Notes: generated by a model from the sequence alone, not told the origin. Counted from the first letter of the stretch, positions 18,709 through 26,985 are shown. The stretch: 64,000 bases of DNA from Streptomyces sp. CC228A (GCF_021390935.1 NZ_JAJPUI010000014.1:1-64000), one strand, 5' to 3'. Numbers and translations: made by a program.

Positions 18709-19707
18709 ATGGTCTGGCCACCACCGGTCGTCGGCAGGGCCCGGGAACGGGCCGGCGAGGTCCTGCTGCAACGGGTCGCGGGCCCGTCGGCCGAGCAGAC
18801 GCGCGCCCGCGTGCACGCCACCCCGGGGCCGCGCTGGTTCGCCCCCGACCGCCCCGTGCGCACCGTGCACCGGGACGCGTCGATGTACGTCGGCGGCCTC
18901 GCCGCGCTGCTGCTCCAGTCGCTGCACCCGGTCGCCATGGCCGCGGTCGCGGCGCACTCGGGGTACCGGGGCGACCCGTGGGGGCGGTTGCAGCGCACCA
19001 GCGCGTTCCTGGCCTTCACGACGTTCGGCACGGCCGAGGACGCGGAACGGGCGGTGGAACGGGTCCGGGCCGTGCACGCGCAGGTCCGCGGGCGCACCCC
19101 GGACGGCGTGCCCTACCGCGCCTCCGACCCGCACCTGCTGACCTGGGTCCACATCGCGGAGGCCGAGTGCTTCCTGCGGGCCCACCAGCGGTACGGGCGG
19201 CATCCGCTGGACCGCGCGGGTGAGGACGGCTACGTCGCGGACATGGCGCGGGTCGCCCGGCGGCTCGGCGCGGACGATCCGCCGGCCACCCGGGCCGGGC
19301 TGACCGCGCGCATCGCCGCGTACCGGCCGGAACTGCGCGCCACCGCCGAGTCCCGGGCGACGGCGCGCTTCCTGCTGGCGCAGCCGCCCCTGCCGGCCGC
19401 GGCCAGGCCGCCGTACGCCCTGCTCGCGGCCGCCGCGGTGGGCTGCTGCCGCCGTGGGCGAGGACGCTGCTCGACGTGCCGTACGCCACCCGGCTGCTCC
19501 TGCCGGTCGCCCGCCCCGGGGGCCGTGCGCTCACCGCGGCCATACGGTGGGTGACGCCGCCGCCCCCGGCGCCGGCACGGGACGTGGCGGACGCAGCGGA
19601 TGCGCCGGGCGCGCGGGGCTCCGGTGGGGCCGGGGCGGCGCCCCGTCCCCGCCGCCGCCCGGTCGCCGCAGGAGAGCCGGCCGGAGGCCGCGTCACCGCC
19701 CGACTGA
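18709..19707 (+). pseudogene. MpaB-type oxygenase (DUF2236), one frameshift
   Basis: A haem-binding-type MpaB/latex-clearing-like oxygenase family protein. Frame one (from ATG 18,709) has the family core: VHRDASMYVGGLAALLLQSL, HPVAMAAVAAHSGYRGDPWG, RLQRTSAFLAFTTFGT, and HLLTWVHIAEAECFLRAH with its conserved His. Near 19,441 the sense moves one base: LLPPWARTLLDVPYATRLLL and VARPGGRALTAAIRWVT follow in the next frame. One added base in GTGGGCTGCTG repairs it. The C-terminus is uncertain: the TGA at 19,705 is in the original frame and precedes a terminator hairpin, whereas the shifted frame runs to 19,913 into the opposite gene. I give 19,707 as the best estimate. Confidence 0.75.
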
Positions 19708-19793
19708 GGGCGCCGCACCCGCGGGCCCGCCTCGAAGGGCCCGCCTCTGCGGGCCTGCTTCTGCGGGCCCGCCCCTGCCCGACGCGCGCAACG

Positions 19794-19828
19794 GGGCCCG
19801 GTACCGCGGCGAAGCGCGGCACCGGGCC
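19794..19828. terminator. terminator between convergent genes
   Basis: 15-bp arms (19,794-19,808 and 19,814-19,828, one mismatch) around a short loop between the oxygenase and fasciclin genes. Confidence 0.65.
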
Positions 19829-19899
19829 CGGGCGAGGGGTCACTGCCCCGGCCACGGGGTGGGCGGCCGGGCAGCGGGGTCAGTGCCCGGTGCGCGGAG

Positions 19900-20475
19900 T
19901 CACTTGGGAATGAGCACGGTGTCGATGAGGTGCACGGTCGCATTGGACGTGGCCACTCCGCCGCACACGATCTCGGCGGTGTCGTTGACCTCGTACATGT
20001 CCCCGGAACCCTGGGTGGTGAGCTTGCCGCCCTCCAGGGTCGTGAACGAACCGTCGGCGAGCTCGCTCTTCTCGACGGGCTCTCCGACCACGTGGTACGT
20101 GAGGATGTCGGTCAGCTGCTCCTTGTCGGCGAGGATCGCGTCCAGCTCGGCGTCCGGGATCTTGTCGAAGGCGTCGTCCGTCGGCGCGAACACCGTGATG
20201 TCCTGGGCGTCGTTCAGGGTGTCGACGAGGTCCGCCTGCTGGAGGGCGGCCGTCAGCGTGGACAGCTCCGGGTTGGTGGACGCCGCGGTGGCGACCGGGT
20301 CGTCCGCCATCTCCTGCGGGCTGCCCTGGCCCTCGCGGGGAAGCGCCGAGCATCCGGGGCCGAACGTGCCCTCGTGCTCGTTCGCCCCCGCGCTGGGCGC
20401 CAGGACGACCAGGGAGACGGGCAGGGCCGCCGCGGCGAGGGCGGCGGCTGCACGACGCTTGATCGGGTTGTTCAT
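19900..20475 (-). CDS. secreted fasciclin (FAS1) domain protein
   Basis: A 191-residue exported protein. After a Sec signal peptide (RRAAAALAAAALPVSLVVLA, cleavage about residue 32) comes one FAS1 domain: LSTLTAALQQADLVDTLN, the H1-type motif DITVFAPTDDAFDKIP, ILTYHVVGEPVEKSEL and the C-terminal H2-type NATVHLIDTVLIPK. FAS1 proteins act at the cell surface in adhesion. The ATG has GGGAGGAG upstream. It is divergent from the B12-type MerR gene, and the shared gap contains a motif also found upstream of the ECF sigma gene, so light or envelope control is possible. A Cys pair may form a disulphide. Confidence 0.92.
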   Translation of the reverse strand: MNNPIKRRAAAALAAAALPVSLVVLAPSAGANEHEGTFGPGCSALPREGQGSPQEMADDPVATAASTNPELSTLTAALQQADLVDTLNDAQDITVFAPTDDAFDKIPDAELDAILADKEQLTDILTYHVVGEPVEKSELADGSFTTLEGGKLTTQGSGDMYEVNDTAEIVCGGVATSNATVHLIDTVLIPK

Positions 20476-20586
20476 GACCACTCCTCCCGACGAGTGGGGA
20501 CGGGGATCGCCCCCGTGGTGCGCGTCGGCTGTCACAAGGGGTTCGCCGGGCGGCACGACCGCGGATGCAGGACAGCGGGACATTAC

Positions 20587-20604
20587 TCGCATCGTTTCTG
20601 CGCC
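20587..20604. promoter_or_regulatory. motif shared with the ECF sigma gene upstream region (copy 1)
   Basis: The 18-mer beginning TCGCATCGTT matches 15 of 18 bases with 23,463-23,480. Here it lies between the divergent fasciclin and MerR genes, 14 bases before the MerR start. It could be an operator or an ECF promoter; orientation is undecided. Confidence 0.4.
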
Positions 20605-20617
20605 ATATGCTCGTCGT

Positions 20618-21783
20618 ATGGGCGACAGCACGCACGGACTGACCACGGGCGCCGTGGCCCGGCGGCTCGGCGTCTCCCCCACGACCCTGCGCTCGTGGGA
20701 CCGCCGCTACGGAATGGGCCCCGCCACCCGCGAGGACGGCAGGCACCGCCGCTGGTCCGCCGACGACCTGGCGGTGCTGGAGGAGATGTGCCGGCTCACC
20801 GCCTCCGGGGTGCCCCCGGCCGACGCCGCCCGCGCGGCCCTCGCCGGGGCGGCAGGGCGCAGCCTCCACGGCGGGGCGACTCCGCGGACAGGCGGCGCCC
20901 CGCAGCGCGGCGGCGATTCCACGGGGCGGGGCGACTCTGCGAGGCGAGGAGACTCCGCGGGGCGGGGCGACTCCGCGGGGCCGTACGGCACGGCGCCCCC
21001 GCGGACGGTGCGGCCCCGGGAGCGGACGCCGCCCCCGACGGCCCCGCCGACCGCCGTGCGCGTCCCGGCGCCGGCGGGGCCCCGGTGCGGCGGGGCGGAC
21101 CCGGCGGCGGGCTCCCGCTCGGCGACGTACGCCAGGAGTGCCGCGGCCTCGCGCGCGCCGCACTGCGCCTCGACAGCGCGGCCCTCGACGGCCTGCTGCG
21201 CCGCGTGGTCGCGGAGCACGGGCTCGTCGACGCCTGGCAGGAGGTCATGATGCCGACGCTGCACGCGGTGGGCCGCAAGTGGGAGACCTCGGGCGACCGC
21301 TACGTCGAGGTGGAGCACCTGCTGTCCTGGCACGTCTCCAGCGCCCTGCGCGAGGTCGTCGCGTCGGCGCCGGAACGGGCCGCCGTCCCGCCCGTACTGC
21401 TCGCCTGCGTGCCCGCGGAGCAGCACACGCTGCCACTGGAGGCCCTCGCCGCGGCGCTCGCGGAACGCGGCCTGCCGGTCCGCATGTTCGGTGCGGCCGT
21501 GCCGCCGGAGGCGCTGGACTCGGCCGTCCGGCGCACCGGCCCGGTCGCCGTGGTGCTGTGGTCGCAGGCGAGGTCCACGGCGAGCCGCGCGCTGGCACGG
21601 CACCTGGCGGGGCACGCCTTCGGCGTGAAGGGGGCGCGGACCCGGCCGCTGGTGCTGCTGGCCGGGCCCGGCTGGGCGGGGCAGACGCTGGAGGCGGGCA
21701 TGGCGCGGCCGGTCGGGCTGCGGGACGCCACGGACGCGCTGTGCCGCCTGTACGAGCCGCTCGTGCAGGCGTCGTCCGCCTGA
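20618..21783 (+). pseudogene. MerR-family regulator with B12-binding-type sensor domain (CarH/LitR-like), one frameshift
   Basis: The N-terminal winged helix (TTGAVARRLGVSPTTLRSWD, RRYGMGPATREDGRHRRWS) is a MerR DNA-binding domain. After a linker with RGDSAG-like repeats, the frame moves one base near 21,070-21,112. The rest has a B12-binding-2 helical bundle (ALRLDSAALDGLLRRVVAEH, MMPTLHAVGRKWETSGDRYV, VEVEHLLSWH) and a Rossmann-type cobalamin domain (PPVLLACVPAEQHTLPLEAL). The W-x10-E-H pattern and the E-x-H segment resemble CarH/LitR photoreceptors, which use adenosylcobalamin to repress light-induced genes. The usual Gly after E-x-H is Pro here, so cobalamin binding is not certain. ATG 20,618 is chosen by domain position. 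Confidence 0.78.
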
Positions 21784-21984
21784 CGCCGCCGTTGCCCGGC
21801 GGCCGACGGCACCCGGCCTGAGGCCCTCGCCGGTCCGGCGGCAGCATGCCCCTCAGGGTCTCCCTGTCCGGGGCGGACGTCCGGGATGCGCCGGTGCTGG
21901 GCCGACAGGGTGACACCACCGCATCCCACCGGGTCCGTGCGGGCGAAAGAAGAACGCGCCGGGCACAGCGGAGGGAGCGGGCAC

Positions 21985-22422
21985 GTGGGAAACGGACACC
22001 TCGATCCGGCCATCCTGGGCGCGATCGCCGCGGGCGTGCGGGCCCCTGCCGGCTACGGCCCGGTGGAGCGGCGCCACCTCGGCGGCTGCCCGTCCTGCGC
22101 CGCGGAACTGGCCGCGCTGCGGCGGATCGCCGCGGGCCGCGCGTACCCGGCGCCGCCGGAGCGCGTGTGGTCGGGGATCGTCGGCGGGCTCGCGCGCCCC
22201 GGTGCGGCCCTGGCGGAGCCCGCAGGGCGCAGGGCGCCCGCGGCGCGCGCCCCCGCCCGCCTCCGCCCCCTGCTGACCGGCGCCGTGCGCCTGGCCGCGG
22301 GGGTGGCGCTGGGCATCGGCGCGGCCGCCGTGGCACGCCGGTTCGTCCGGCCGCGGGCAGCAGCGCGGAGCCCGGCACCGGCGCGGCGCCGATGCGGCCG
22401 CGCCCGCCGCCCGCGCGGCTGA
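21985..22422 (+). CDS. zinc-finger anti-sigma factor with one membrane helix
   Basis: 145 residues from GTG 21,985, with GGAGGGAG upstream. A ZAS-type motif (RRHLGGCPSCAAELAALRR, His-x3-Cys-x2-Cys) lies near residue 35, followed by a Pro/Ala linker and one hydrophobic helix (about 100-122, LLTGAVRLAAGVALGIGAAA). The tail is Arg-rich. This is the usual plan of membrane-tethered anti-ECF-sigma proteins, which hold the sigma until a signal. The convergent ECF sigma gene 270 bases away is the obvious partner, though the pair is not cotranscribed, which is unusual. Confidence 0.8.
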   Translation: MGNGHLDPAILGAIAAGVRAPAGYGPVERRHLGGCPSCAAELAALRRIAAGRAYPAPPERVWSGIVGGLARPGAALAEPAGRRAPAARAPARLRPLLTGAVRLAAGVALGIGAAAVARRFVRPRAAARSPAPARRRCGRARRPRG

Positions 22423-22474
22423 CGCGCACCCGCGCGACGGGACGGGCCCCCGGACGACTGACGCCCTCCGAGCG

Positions 22475-22512
22475 CCGACACGGGGGCACGGGCCGGTGCG
22501 GGCCCGTGTCGG
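22475..22512. terminator. hairpin between convergent anti-sigma and sigma genes
   Basis: 10-bp arms (22,475-22,484 and 22,503-22,512) with a G/C-rich inner loop. The remaining gap to 22,689 shows nothing else recognisable. Confidence 0.5.
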
Positions 22513-22689
22513 TACGAGTCGGTGCCAGACCGGGGGCGTTCCTCGCAGCCGCTCTCCGTACGCGGGCCGAAGGTCGCCGGGGCGCGGCGCGTACGCCGAG
22601 AAGCCCGCCGGGATCGCTCCCTCGGGCTTTCGCGACACGGCGTGCGCCCGCCCGCCGCCGCGGTGCGGGGGCAGCGGGCGGGGTGGCGC

Positions 22690-23325
22690 CTACCTGGCCT
22701 GCCGGGCGGGTGCCTGCTCGGACTCCAGGCTCTGCCGCAGCCGCTGGAGGCCCCGCCGCGCATGGCTCTTCACGGTGCCGAGGGGCAGGCCCGTGCGCCG
22801 GGCGATCTGGGTCTGCGTCAGGTCCGCGAAGAACGCCAGGGCCAGCACGTCCCGCTGCACGCGCGGCAGCCGCTCCAGTTCGTCGGTCAGCAGGACGTGG
22901 TCGACGACCCGGTCCGTGTCGTTCGGCGCGACGGCGGAGCCGGGCAGCACCGCTCCGGCCGCGGCGACGAGTGCGAGGCGCCGGGTGCGGGCCGAGAGCG
23001 CGTCGGCGATCTTCCTGCGGGTGATGCCGACCAGCCACCCCGGGAGGGCGCCGCGCTCCGGCCGGTAGCCGGCGCGGCCGTGCCACGCCGCGAGGAACAC
23101 CTGCTGGGTGACGTCCTCGGCCTCCCGGGCGTCGCCGAGCGTGCGGGTGGCGAGGGCCAGGACGAGACCGCCCCAGCGTTCGTAGGCGAGGGCGAGGCAC
23201 CGCTCGTCACCCCGTACGAGCCCTTCGCCGATCGCCGCGTCGGACACGGCGCCGCGGCCCGCCGCCTCCTGCGCCGACCCGACGGGCGCCGGGGCGTTGC
23301 GGTCCGTGCCTCGTGGTGCCGTCAT
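22690..23325 (-). CDS. ECF-type RNA polymerase sigma factor
   Basis: A 211-residue extracytoplasmic-function sigma factor. Region 2 is seen in CLALAYERWGGLVLALATRT and AREAEDVTQQVFLAAWHGRA, region 2.4 in PGWLVGITRRKIADAL, and region 4 in ERLPRVQRDVLALAFFADLT with QTQIARRTGLPLGTVKSHAR. The ATG has GGGAGGAG 8 bases upstream and overlaps the stop of a small upstream frame (ATGA). In Streptomyces, a B12-type MerR (LitR) controls an ECF sigma (LitS) that switches on carotenoid and photolyase genes. Here the same kinds of gene occur together, so a LitS-like role is inferred. Confidence 0.92.
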   Translation of the reverse strand: MTAPRGTDRNAPAPVGSAQEAAGRGAVSDAAIGEGLVRGDERCLALAYERWGGLVLALATRTLGDAREAEDVTQQVFLAAWHGRAGYRPERGALPGWLVGITRRKIADALSARTRRLALVAAAGAVLPGSAVAPNDTDRVVDHVLLTDELERLPRVQRDVLALAFFADLTQTQIARRTGLPLGTVKSHARRGLQRLRQSLESEQAPARQAR

Positions 23326-23558
23326 GGCGACTGCTCCTCCCGCCGGTACGGGCCGGCCGGTGGTCCGGGCGCCCCCCTCAGGGCGAGGGCTGAGCGCCCC
23401 GGGGGCCTCGATGGGTGCCCCCGGCCCGCCCAGGCTCCGGCGGCCGGCGGGTGGTGCTCCAGTCGCATCGTTCTTGCGTCGTCTTCCGGTGCGGCGGCGT
23501 CGGCTGCCGCGGCGACGGAGGTGTGCACGGGCACAGTCACGGTCATGGGCGCGGTCAT
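23322..23558 (-). CDS. possible small leader protein coupled to the ECF sigma gene
   Basis: 78 codons from an ATG with GGAGG 9 bases upstream; its TGA overlaps the sigma ATG. The sequence begins TAPMTVTVPVHTSVAAAADA and has no recognisable domain. Codon third positions are mostly G/C but less biased than in the sigma gene. It could be a real coupled protein, a translated leader, or chance; the clean start and stop overlap favour translation. Confidence 0.4.
   Translation of the reverse strand: MTAPMTVTVPVHTSVAAAADAAAPEDDARTMRLEHHPPAAGAWAGRGHPSRPPGRSALALRGAPGPPAGPYRREEQSP
23463..23480. promoter_or_regulatory. motif shared with the fasciclin/MerR gap (copy 2)
   Basis: The 18-mer beginning TCGCATCGTT differs at three positions from 20,587-20,604. 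It lies about 140 bases upstream of the ECF sigma start, inside the possible leader frame. Confidence 0.4.
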
Positions 23559-23727
23559 CGCGGGTCGCCTCCGGGGGTCCGGTCGTGTCGGTCGTCCCCT
23601 CATACGGCTGCGGGCCTGCCCGAGTGCGGCCGCGGGTCTGCCCGAGTGCGGCTGCGGAGCCGCGCACCATGGGGACGCGGGGCTGTCCGGGCTGCCACCG
23701 GAGGGGGCCGGTGCGGCCGCACGCCGG

Positions 23728-25101
23728 TCACGTCCGGCCGCGCGCCTGCCGGAAGCGCGCGAGACCGTCGGCCAGGCCCACCACCGGGTCGGGGTAGTCG
23801 AGGGCCGCCCGCTCGCGCGCCGCCCACTTCCACGGCTCGTGCACCGCGGCCCCGGGGACGTCCGCGAGCTCCGGGACCCAGCGGCGGACGTAGGCGCCGT
23901 CGGGGTCGTACTTCTTGCCCTGGAGGACGGGGTTCAGCACGCGGTGGGGGCGGGTGTCGGTGCCGGTGCCTGCCACCCACTGCCAGTTCAGCTGGTTGTT
24001 GGCGATGTCGCCGTCCACCAGCAGGCCGAGGAAGTGCCGCGCGCCCTCGCGCCAGTCGACGTACAGCGTCTTGGTCAGGAAGGACGCGGCGAGCAGTCGG
24101 CCCCGGTTGTGCATCCAGCCCTCGTGGGCGAGCTGCCGCATGGCGGCGTCGACCACGGGATAGCCGGTGCGTCCCTCCCGCCAGGCGCGCAGGTCCGCCT
24201 CCGCCTCAGGGCCCCGGCGCCAGCGGTCGCCCCTCGGCCGGTAGTCGGCGCGGGACGCGTCGGGGCGGGCGTGCAGCACCTGGTGGTGGAAGTCCCGCCA
24301 GCACAGCTGCCGTACGAACGCCTCCGCGCCGGGACCGCCCCGCCCCCGGGCCCGGTGCACCGCCTCCACCGCCGACACCGCGCCGAAGTGGAGGTACGGC
24401 GAGAGCCGGGAGGTCGCGTCGCCCGCGAGGTCGTCGTGCCGCTCCTCGTACGCGTCGGCGTGCCGGTCGAGCCACCGCGTCAGCAGGCGGCGGCCCTCCG
24501 TCTCGCCGCCGGTGGCGAGGCCCTCCGACACGGCGTGGACGGCCGACCGGGACGGGAGGTCGTCGGACCGTACGCCGGTGGGCACCCGGACCGCCCGGGG
24601 AGCCGCGAGCGGGGCGCGCACCGCCTCGCGGGTCCAGCGCCGGTGGTACGGGGTGAACACGGCGAAGTGGTCGGAGCCGGCCGGGGTGACCGCCCCGGCG
24701 GGCACCGCCGTGACCACCCCGTCGTGCACGTGGAGCCTGCGCCCGTCGGCCCGCAGTGCGCGCGCGAGCCGTTCCTCGCGGTCCCGGGCGAACCGGCTGT
24801 GGCCGGCGGCGACGTGCACGTCGCCCGCCCCGGTCCGCCGGGCCGTGTCGAGGACCTCCGCCACGGGGTCGCCGGTGCGGAGGACGAGCCGCCCGCCGCA
24901 CCGCCGCAGGCCCGCGTCGAGGTCGGTGAGGCAGTCCGTGAGGAAGGCGGTCCGGTTGGGCGCGGCGAAGCCCGCGCGGTCCACGGCGGGGTCCCGGACG
25001 AACAGCGGCACCACCTCGTCGGCGGACGCGAGCGCTGCCCTCAGGGGCGGGTGGTCGTGGAGGCGGAGGTCCGAGGTGAACAGGACGACCGAGGTGTTCA
25101 T
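23728..25101 (-). CDS. phr: deoxyribodipyrimidine photolyase (class I CPD photolyase/cryptochrome family)
   Basis: A 457-residue flavoprotein that splits UV-induced pyrimidine dimers with light. The N-terminal Rossmann antenna domain (VVLFTSDLRLHDHPPLRAAL, LRRCGGRLVLRTGDP) precedes the all-helical FAD domain, with SRLSPYLHFGAVSAVEAVHR, RQLCWRDFHHQVLHARPD, the signature EGWMHNRGRLLAASFLTK, and DGDIANNQLNWQWVAGTGTD, where Asn/Trp contact FAD and carry electron transfer. Length is normal. Start ATG 25,101 follows GGAG. The upstream sequence has a weaker copy (25,115-25,124) of the motif shared by the MerR and sigma genes. Substrate class (CPD) is by family resemblance. Confidence 0.95.
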   Translation of the reverse strand: MNTSVVLFTSDLRLHDHPPLRAALASADEVVPLFVRDPAVDRAGFAAPNRTAFLTDCLTDLDAGLRRCGGRLVLRTGDPVAEVLDTARRTGAGDVHVAAGHSRFARDREERLARALRADGRRLHVHDGVVTAVPAGAVTPAGSDHFAVFTPYHRRWTREAVRAPLAAPRAVRVPTGVRSDDLPSRSAVHAVSEGLATGGETEGRRLLTRWLDRHADAYEERHDDLAGDATSRLSPYLHFGAVSAVEAVHRARGRGGPGAEAFVRQLCWRDFHHQVLHARPDASRADYRPRGDRWRRGPEAEADLRAWREGRTGYPVVDAAMRQLAHEGWMHNRGRLLAASFLTKTLYVDWREGARHFLGLLVDGDIANNQLNWQWVAGTGTDTRPHRVLNPVLQGKKYDPDGAYVRRWVPELADVPGAAVHEPWKWAARERAALDYPDPVVGLADGLARFRQARGRT

Positions 25102-25322
25102 GGCACTACTCCGACGTTCGTGGCACTTCCGGGACGCCCTCCGCGGCGGGTGCGGGGCGGCCCGCGGCGTGCTCCGCGATGTGCTCTGGCGCTGCTGCCG
25201 CTTCGGCATCCGGTGACCGGCCGGATGCGGACCGGCGACCGGTCACCTGTCCGGGTGGCCCGCGACGCATCCGGGGCGGCCTCGGGACGCACGGCGGGTG
25301 GCGGCGGGTGGGAGCGGGTGGG

Positions 25323-25625
25323 GGCGCCGCTGCACGCACCGGCCCCACGGCGGGCGAGGTGGCGCCGCTGCACGGCGGCCTGCGGCGGGCGAGGTGGCAA
25401 CGCTGCACGCGCCGCCCGAGGCCGGGCGAGATCGCGCCGCTGCACGCACCGGCCCGCGGCGAACGTGGTGCGACGCTGCACGCCCCGGACGCACCGCGAG
25501 GCCGGACGCACCGCGAGCGCGGTACGCCGCTGCACCCGCCGGACGCACCGCGAGCGCGGTACGCCGCTGCACCCGCCGGACGCGCCGCGGGCGAGGCGAG
25601 GTGCGCGGCTGCACGCGCCGGCTCA
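25323..25625. repeat. 37-bp-period minisatellite with CTGCAC cores
   Basis: Eight CTGCAC cores at 25,330, 25,369, 25,403, 25,440, 25,476, 25,530, 25,567 and 25,609 (mostly 34-42 apart; one 54-base step contains an extra half unit). Two 37-base units (25,505-25,541 and 25,542-25,578) are identical. It fills the gap between the photolyase and DUF3140 genes. No open gene is convincing. Confidence 0.9.
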
Positions 25626-25659
25626 CGGCGGGCGGACACGCCGCCGCGACCCGCCGCCG

Positions 25660-26013
25660 TCACGTCTTCTTCTGCGGGTCGTGGCCCCAGTTCATCAGCG
25701 AGTACCGCCACGGCGTGTCGGTGACATCGCCGTCGGGGCGCTGGGCGAGGTGCCGGTGGACGTAGCCCACCACCTTGCGCATGTGGGCGAGGTCGTCGTC
25801 GGTGAGCTCGTCCTTCCGGGTGCGCAGCAGGGCGGCGATGCGGCGTCCCGAGGCGTGCCCGGTGCTCTCGCCGCCGCCGTCCGGCTTCTGGCCGACGCTC
25901 TTCGCCTCGTCCGTCTCCAGCCACCTGTCGAGCTCGCCGGCGGTGAGGTTCACCGCCTCGTCGAAGGCCGCCAGCGTCTCGTCCCGCTCCGCACCGCCGT
26001 CCCGGCGGGTCAC
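25660..26013 (-). CDS. DUF3140 domain protein
   Basis: 117 residues. The sequence AAFDEAVNLTAGELDRWLET, then SVGQKPDGGGESTGHASGRR, KDELTDDDLAHMRKVVGYVH and the C-terminal WRYSLMNWGHDP fit the DUF3140 family as I know it, small proteins of actinobacteria and proteobacteria often next to DUF2945. Function is unknown; a DNA- or stress-related role has been guessed from neighbours. The GTG start overlaps the upstream stop (GTGA at 26,010-26,013), so translation is coupled. Confidence 0.85.
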   Translation of the reverse strand: MTRRDGGAERDETLAAFDEAVNLTAGELDRWLETDEAKSVGQKPDGGGESTGHASGRRIAALLRTRKDELTDDDLAHMRKVVGYVHRHLAQRPDGDVTDTPWRYSLMNWGHDPQKKT

Positions 26014-26237
26014 GAGCGCCGTCCCTTCTTCCGCAGCGCCTCCGGCTTGTGGACGGCGGACCGGCCGCTCTTGTCGCTCTCGACCTCGTACTGCGGCTCC
26101 TCGGTGGACGCGTCGACGGTGCGGCCCGCGGCCTTCCTGCGGTCGGTGATCTCCCGCTTGACGGTGCCGCTCACCGTGCTGCCGTGGCTCTTCCACGTGA
26201 TGTCGTCGCCGGTGTGCAGCTTCTTGCGCCGGGCCAT
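26010..26237 (-). CDS. DUF2945 (hypervirulence-associated TUDOR-like) protein
   Basis: 75 residues: ARRKKLHTGDDITWKSHGST opens a small SH3/Tudor-like barrel, followed by VSGTVKREITDRRKAAGRTV and a basic tail (HKPEALRKKG). The family name comes from a fungal hit; the bacterial function is unknown. It precedes and overlaps DUF3140. The ATG has GGAGAGGTGAG upstream. An A/T-richer stretch at 26,265-26,310 probably holds the promoter of the pair. Confidence 0.85.
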   Translation of the reverse strand: MARRKKLHTGDDITWKSHGSTVSGTVKREITDRRKAAGRTVDASTEEPQYEVESDKSGRSAVHKPEALRKKGRRS

Positions 26238-26508
26238 CGCGCTCACCTCTCCGGTTCCTGGTTCGATCGACTTCCTCGCGTGTTCCCCGATATGTCCTCT
26301 TCGTTCGTTCCGGGAGGTACGGAGGCGGGGGTACGCAGGCGGGGCGGCTCGGCCGTGGCGGCCGACCGCACGCGCGGGGCGTGCGCCGGGGCGCACGCGG
26401 ACCACGGCGCCGCGGCCAGGCGGCCGGGCGGCCATGCGCCAGGCAGCCGCACAGGGACGCTCCGCCGCCCGCCCGGCCCGGTCGCCCGACCCGGCCGTAC
26501 GGGCCCGC

Positions 26509-26985
26509 CTACAGCGCTCCGGGGTCGCGGTCCGACGCGGGCCAGACGTACCCGAGGCCGGCCGGCACACCGGGGAACAGCTCCGCGTAGAACTCCGGGT
26601 CCTTGCGCAGCAGCGCCGACTGGTGGCTGGTGTGGAACGCGCTGTCGCCCAGCCACGGCGGCAGCTCACCCCGCGCGGCCAGCTCCTCCTGCTCGCGCAC
26701 CCCGGCGTCCGGGTGCAGCGCCCGGAAGCCGGCGAGCAGCGACGCGGCGCAGGTGTCCCGGTGGCCGCCGGCCGTCCACGTACCGCAGATCTCAAGGCCG
26801 TAGCGGACGAGGGCCTCCTCGTACCCGGCCCACATCCGGACCGCCGGGTGCCGCCGCCAGCCGTAGCCGGGCACCGTCAGGCCGCGGAGCACCTGGAGCG
26901 CCTCCACCCGCTGCTTGCCGAGCCGGCGCCGGTCGAGCACCCGGGCGCTCGCCGCGAAGGACGGGTACGGCAGGAAGGTCTGCAC
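26509..26985 (-). CDS. MSMEG_6728-type protein, pyrimidine-dimer DNA glycosylase-like
   Basis: 158 residues starting at GTG 26,985 (VQTFLPYPSFAASARVLDRR). The segments LGKQRVEALQVLRGLTVPGY, RHPAVRMWAGYEEALVRYGL and WLGDSAFHTSHQSALLRKDP are typical of the MSMEG_6728 family, related to T4 endonuclease V-type pyrimidine-dimer glycosylases. The arginine/glutamate-rich N-terminal helix would hold the catalytic residues. Repair activity is inferred from family, and the nearby photolyase fits a UV theme. The start is weakly supported (ACACGGGG upstream); a longer frame to 27,189 encodes low-complexity Arg/Gly and is rejected. Confidence 0.78.
   Translation of the reverse strand: MQTFLPYPSFAASARVLDRRRLGKQRVEALQVLRGLTVPGYGWRRHPAVRMWAGYEEALVRYGLEICGTWTAGGHRDTCAASLLAGFRALHPDAGVREQEELAARGELPPWLGDSAFHTSHQSALLRKDPEFYAELFPGVPAGLGYVWPASDRDPGAL

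Noticed and set aside
19476..19913. Extending the MpaB-like protein to 19,913
   Set aside because: The extra residues are Arg/Pro-rich, cross a terminator hairpin and overlap the fasciclin stop. An earlier end at 19,707 is more likely, though unproven.
25323..25625. CRISPR-like regular array
   Set aside because: Repeats are degenerate, continuous and without unique spacers; no cas gene is nearby. It is a minisatellite.
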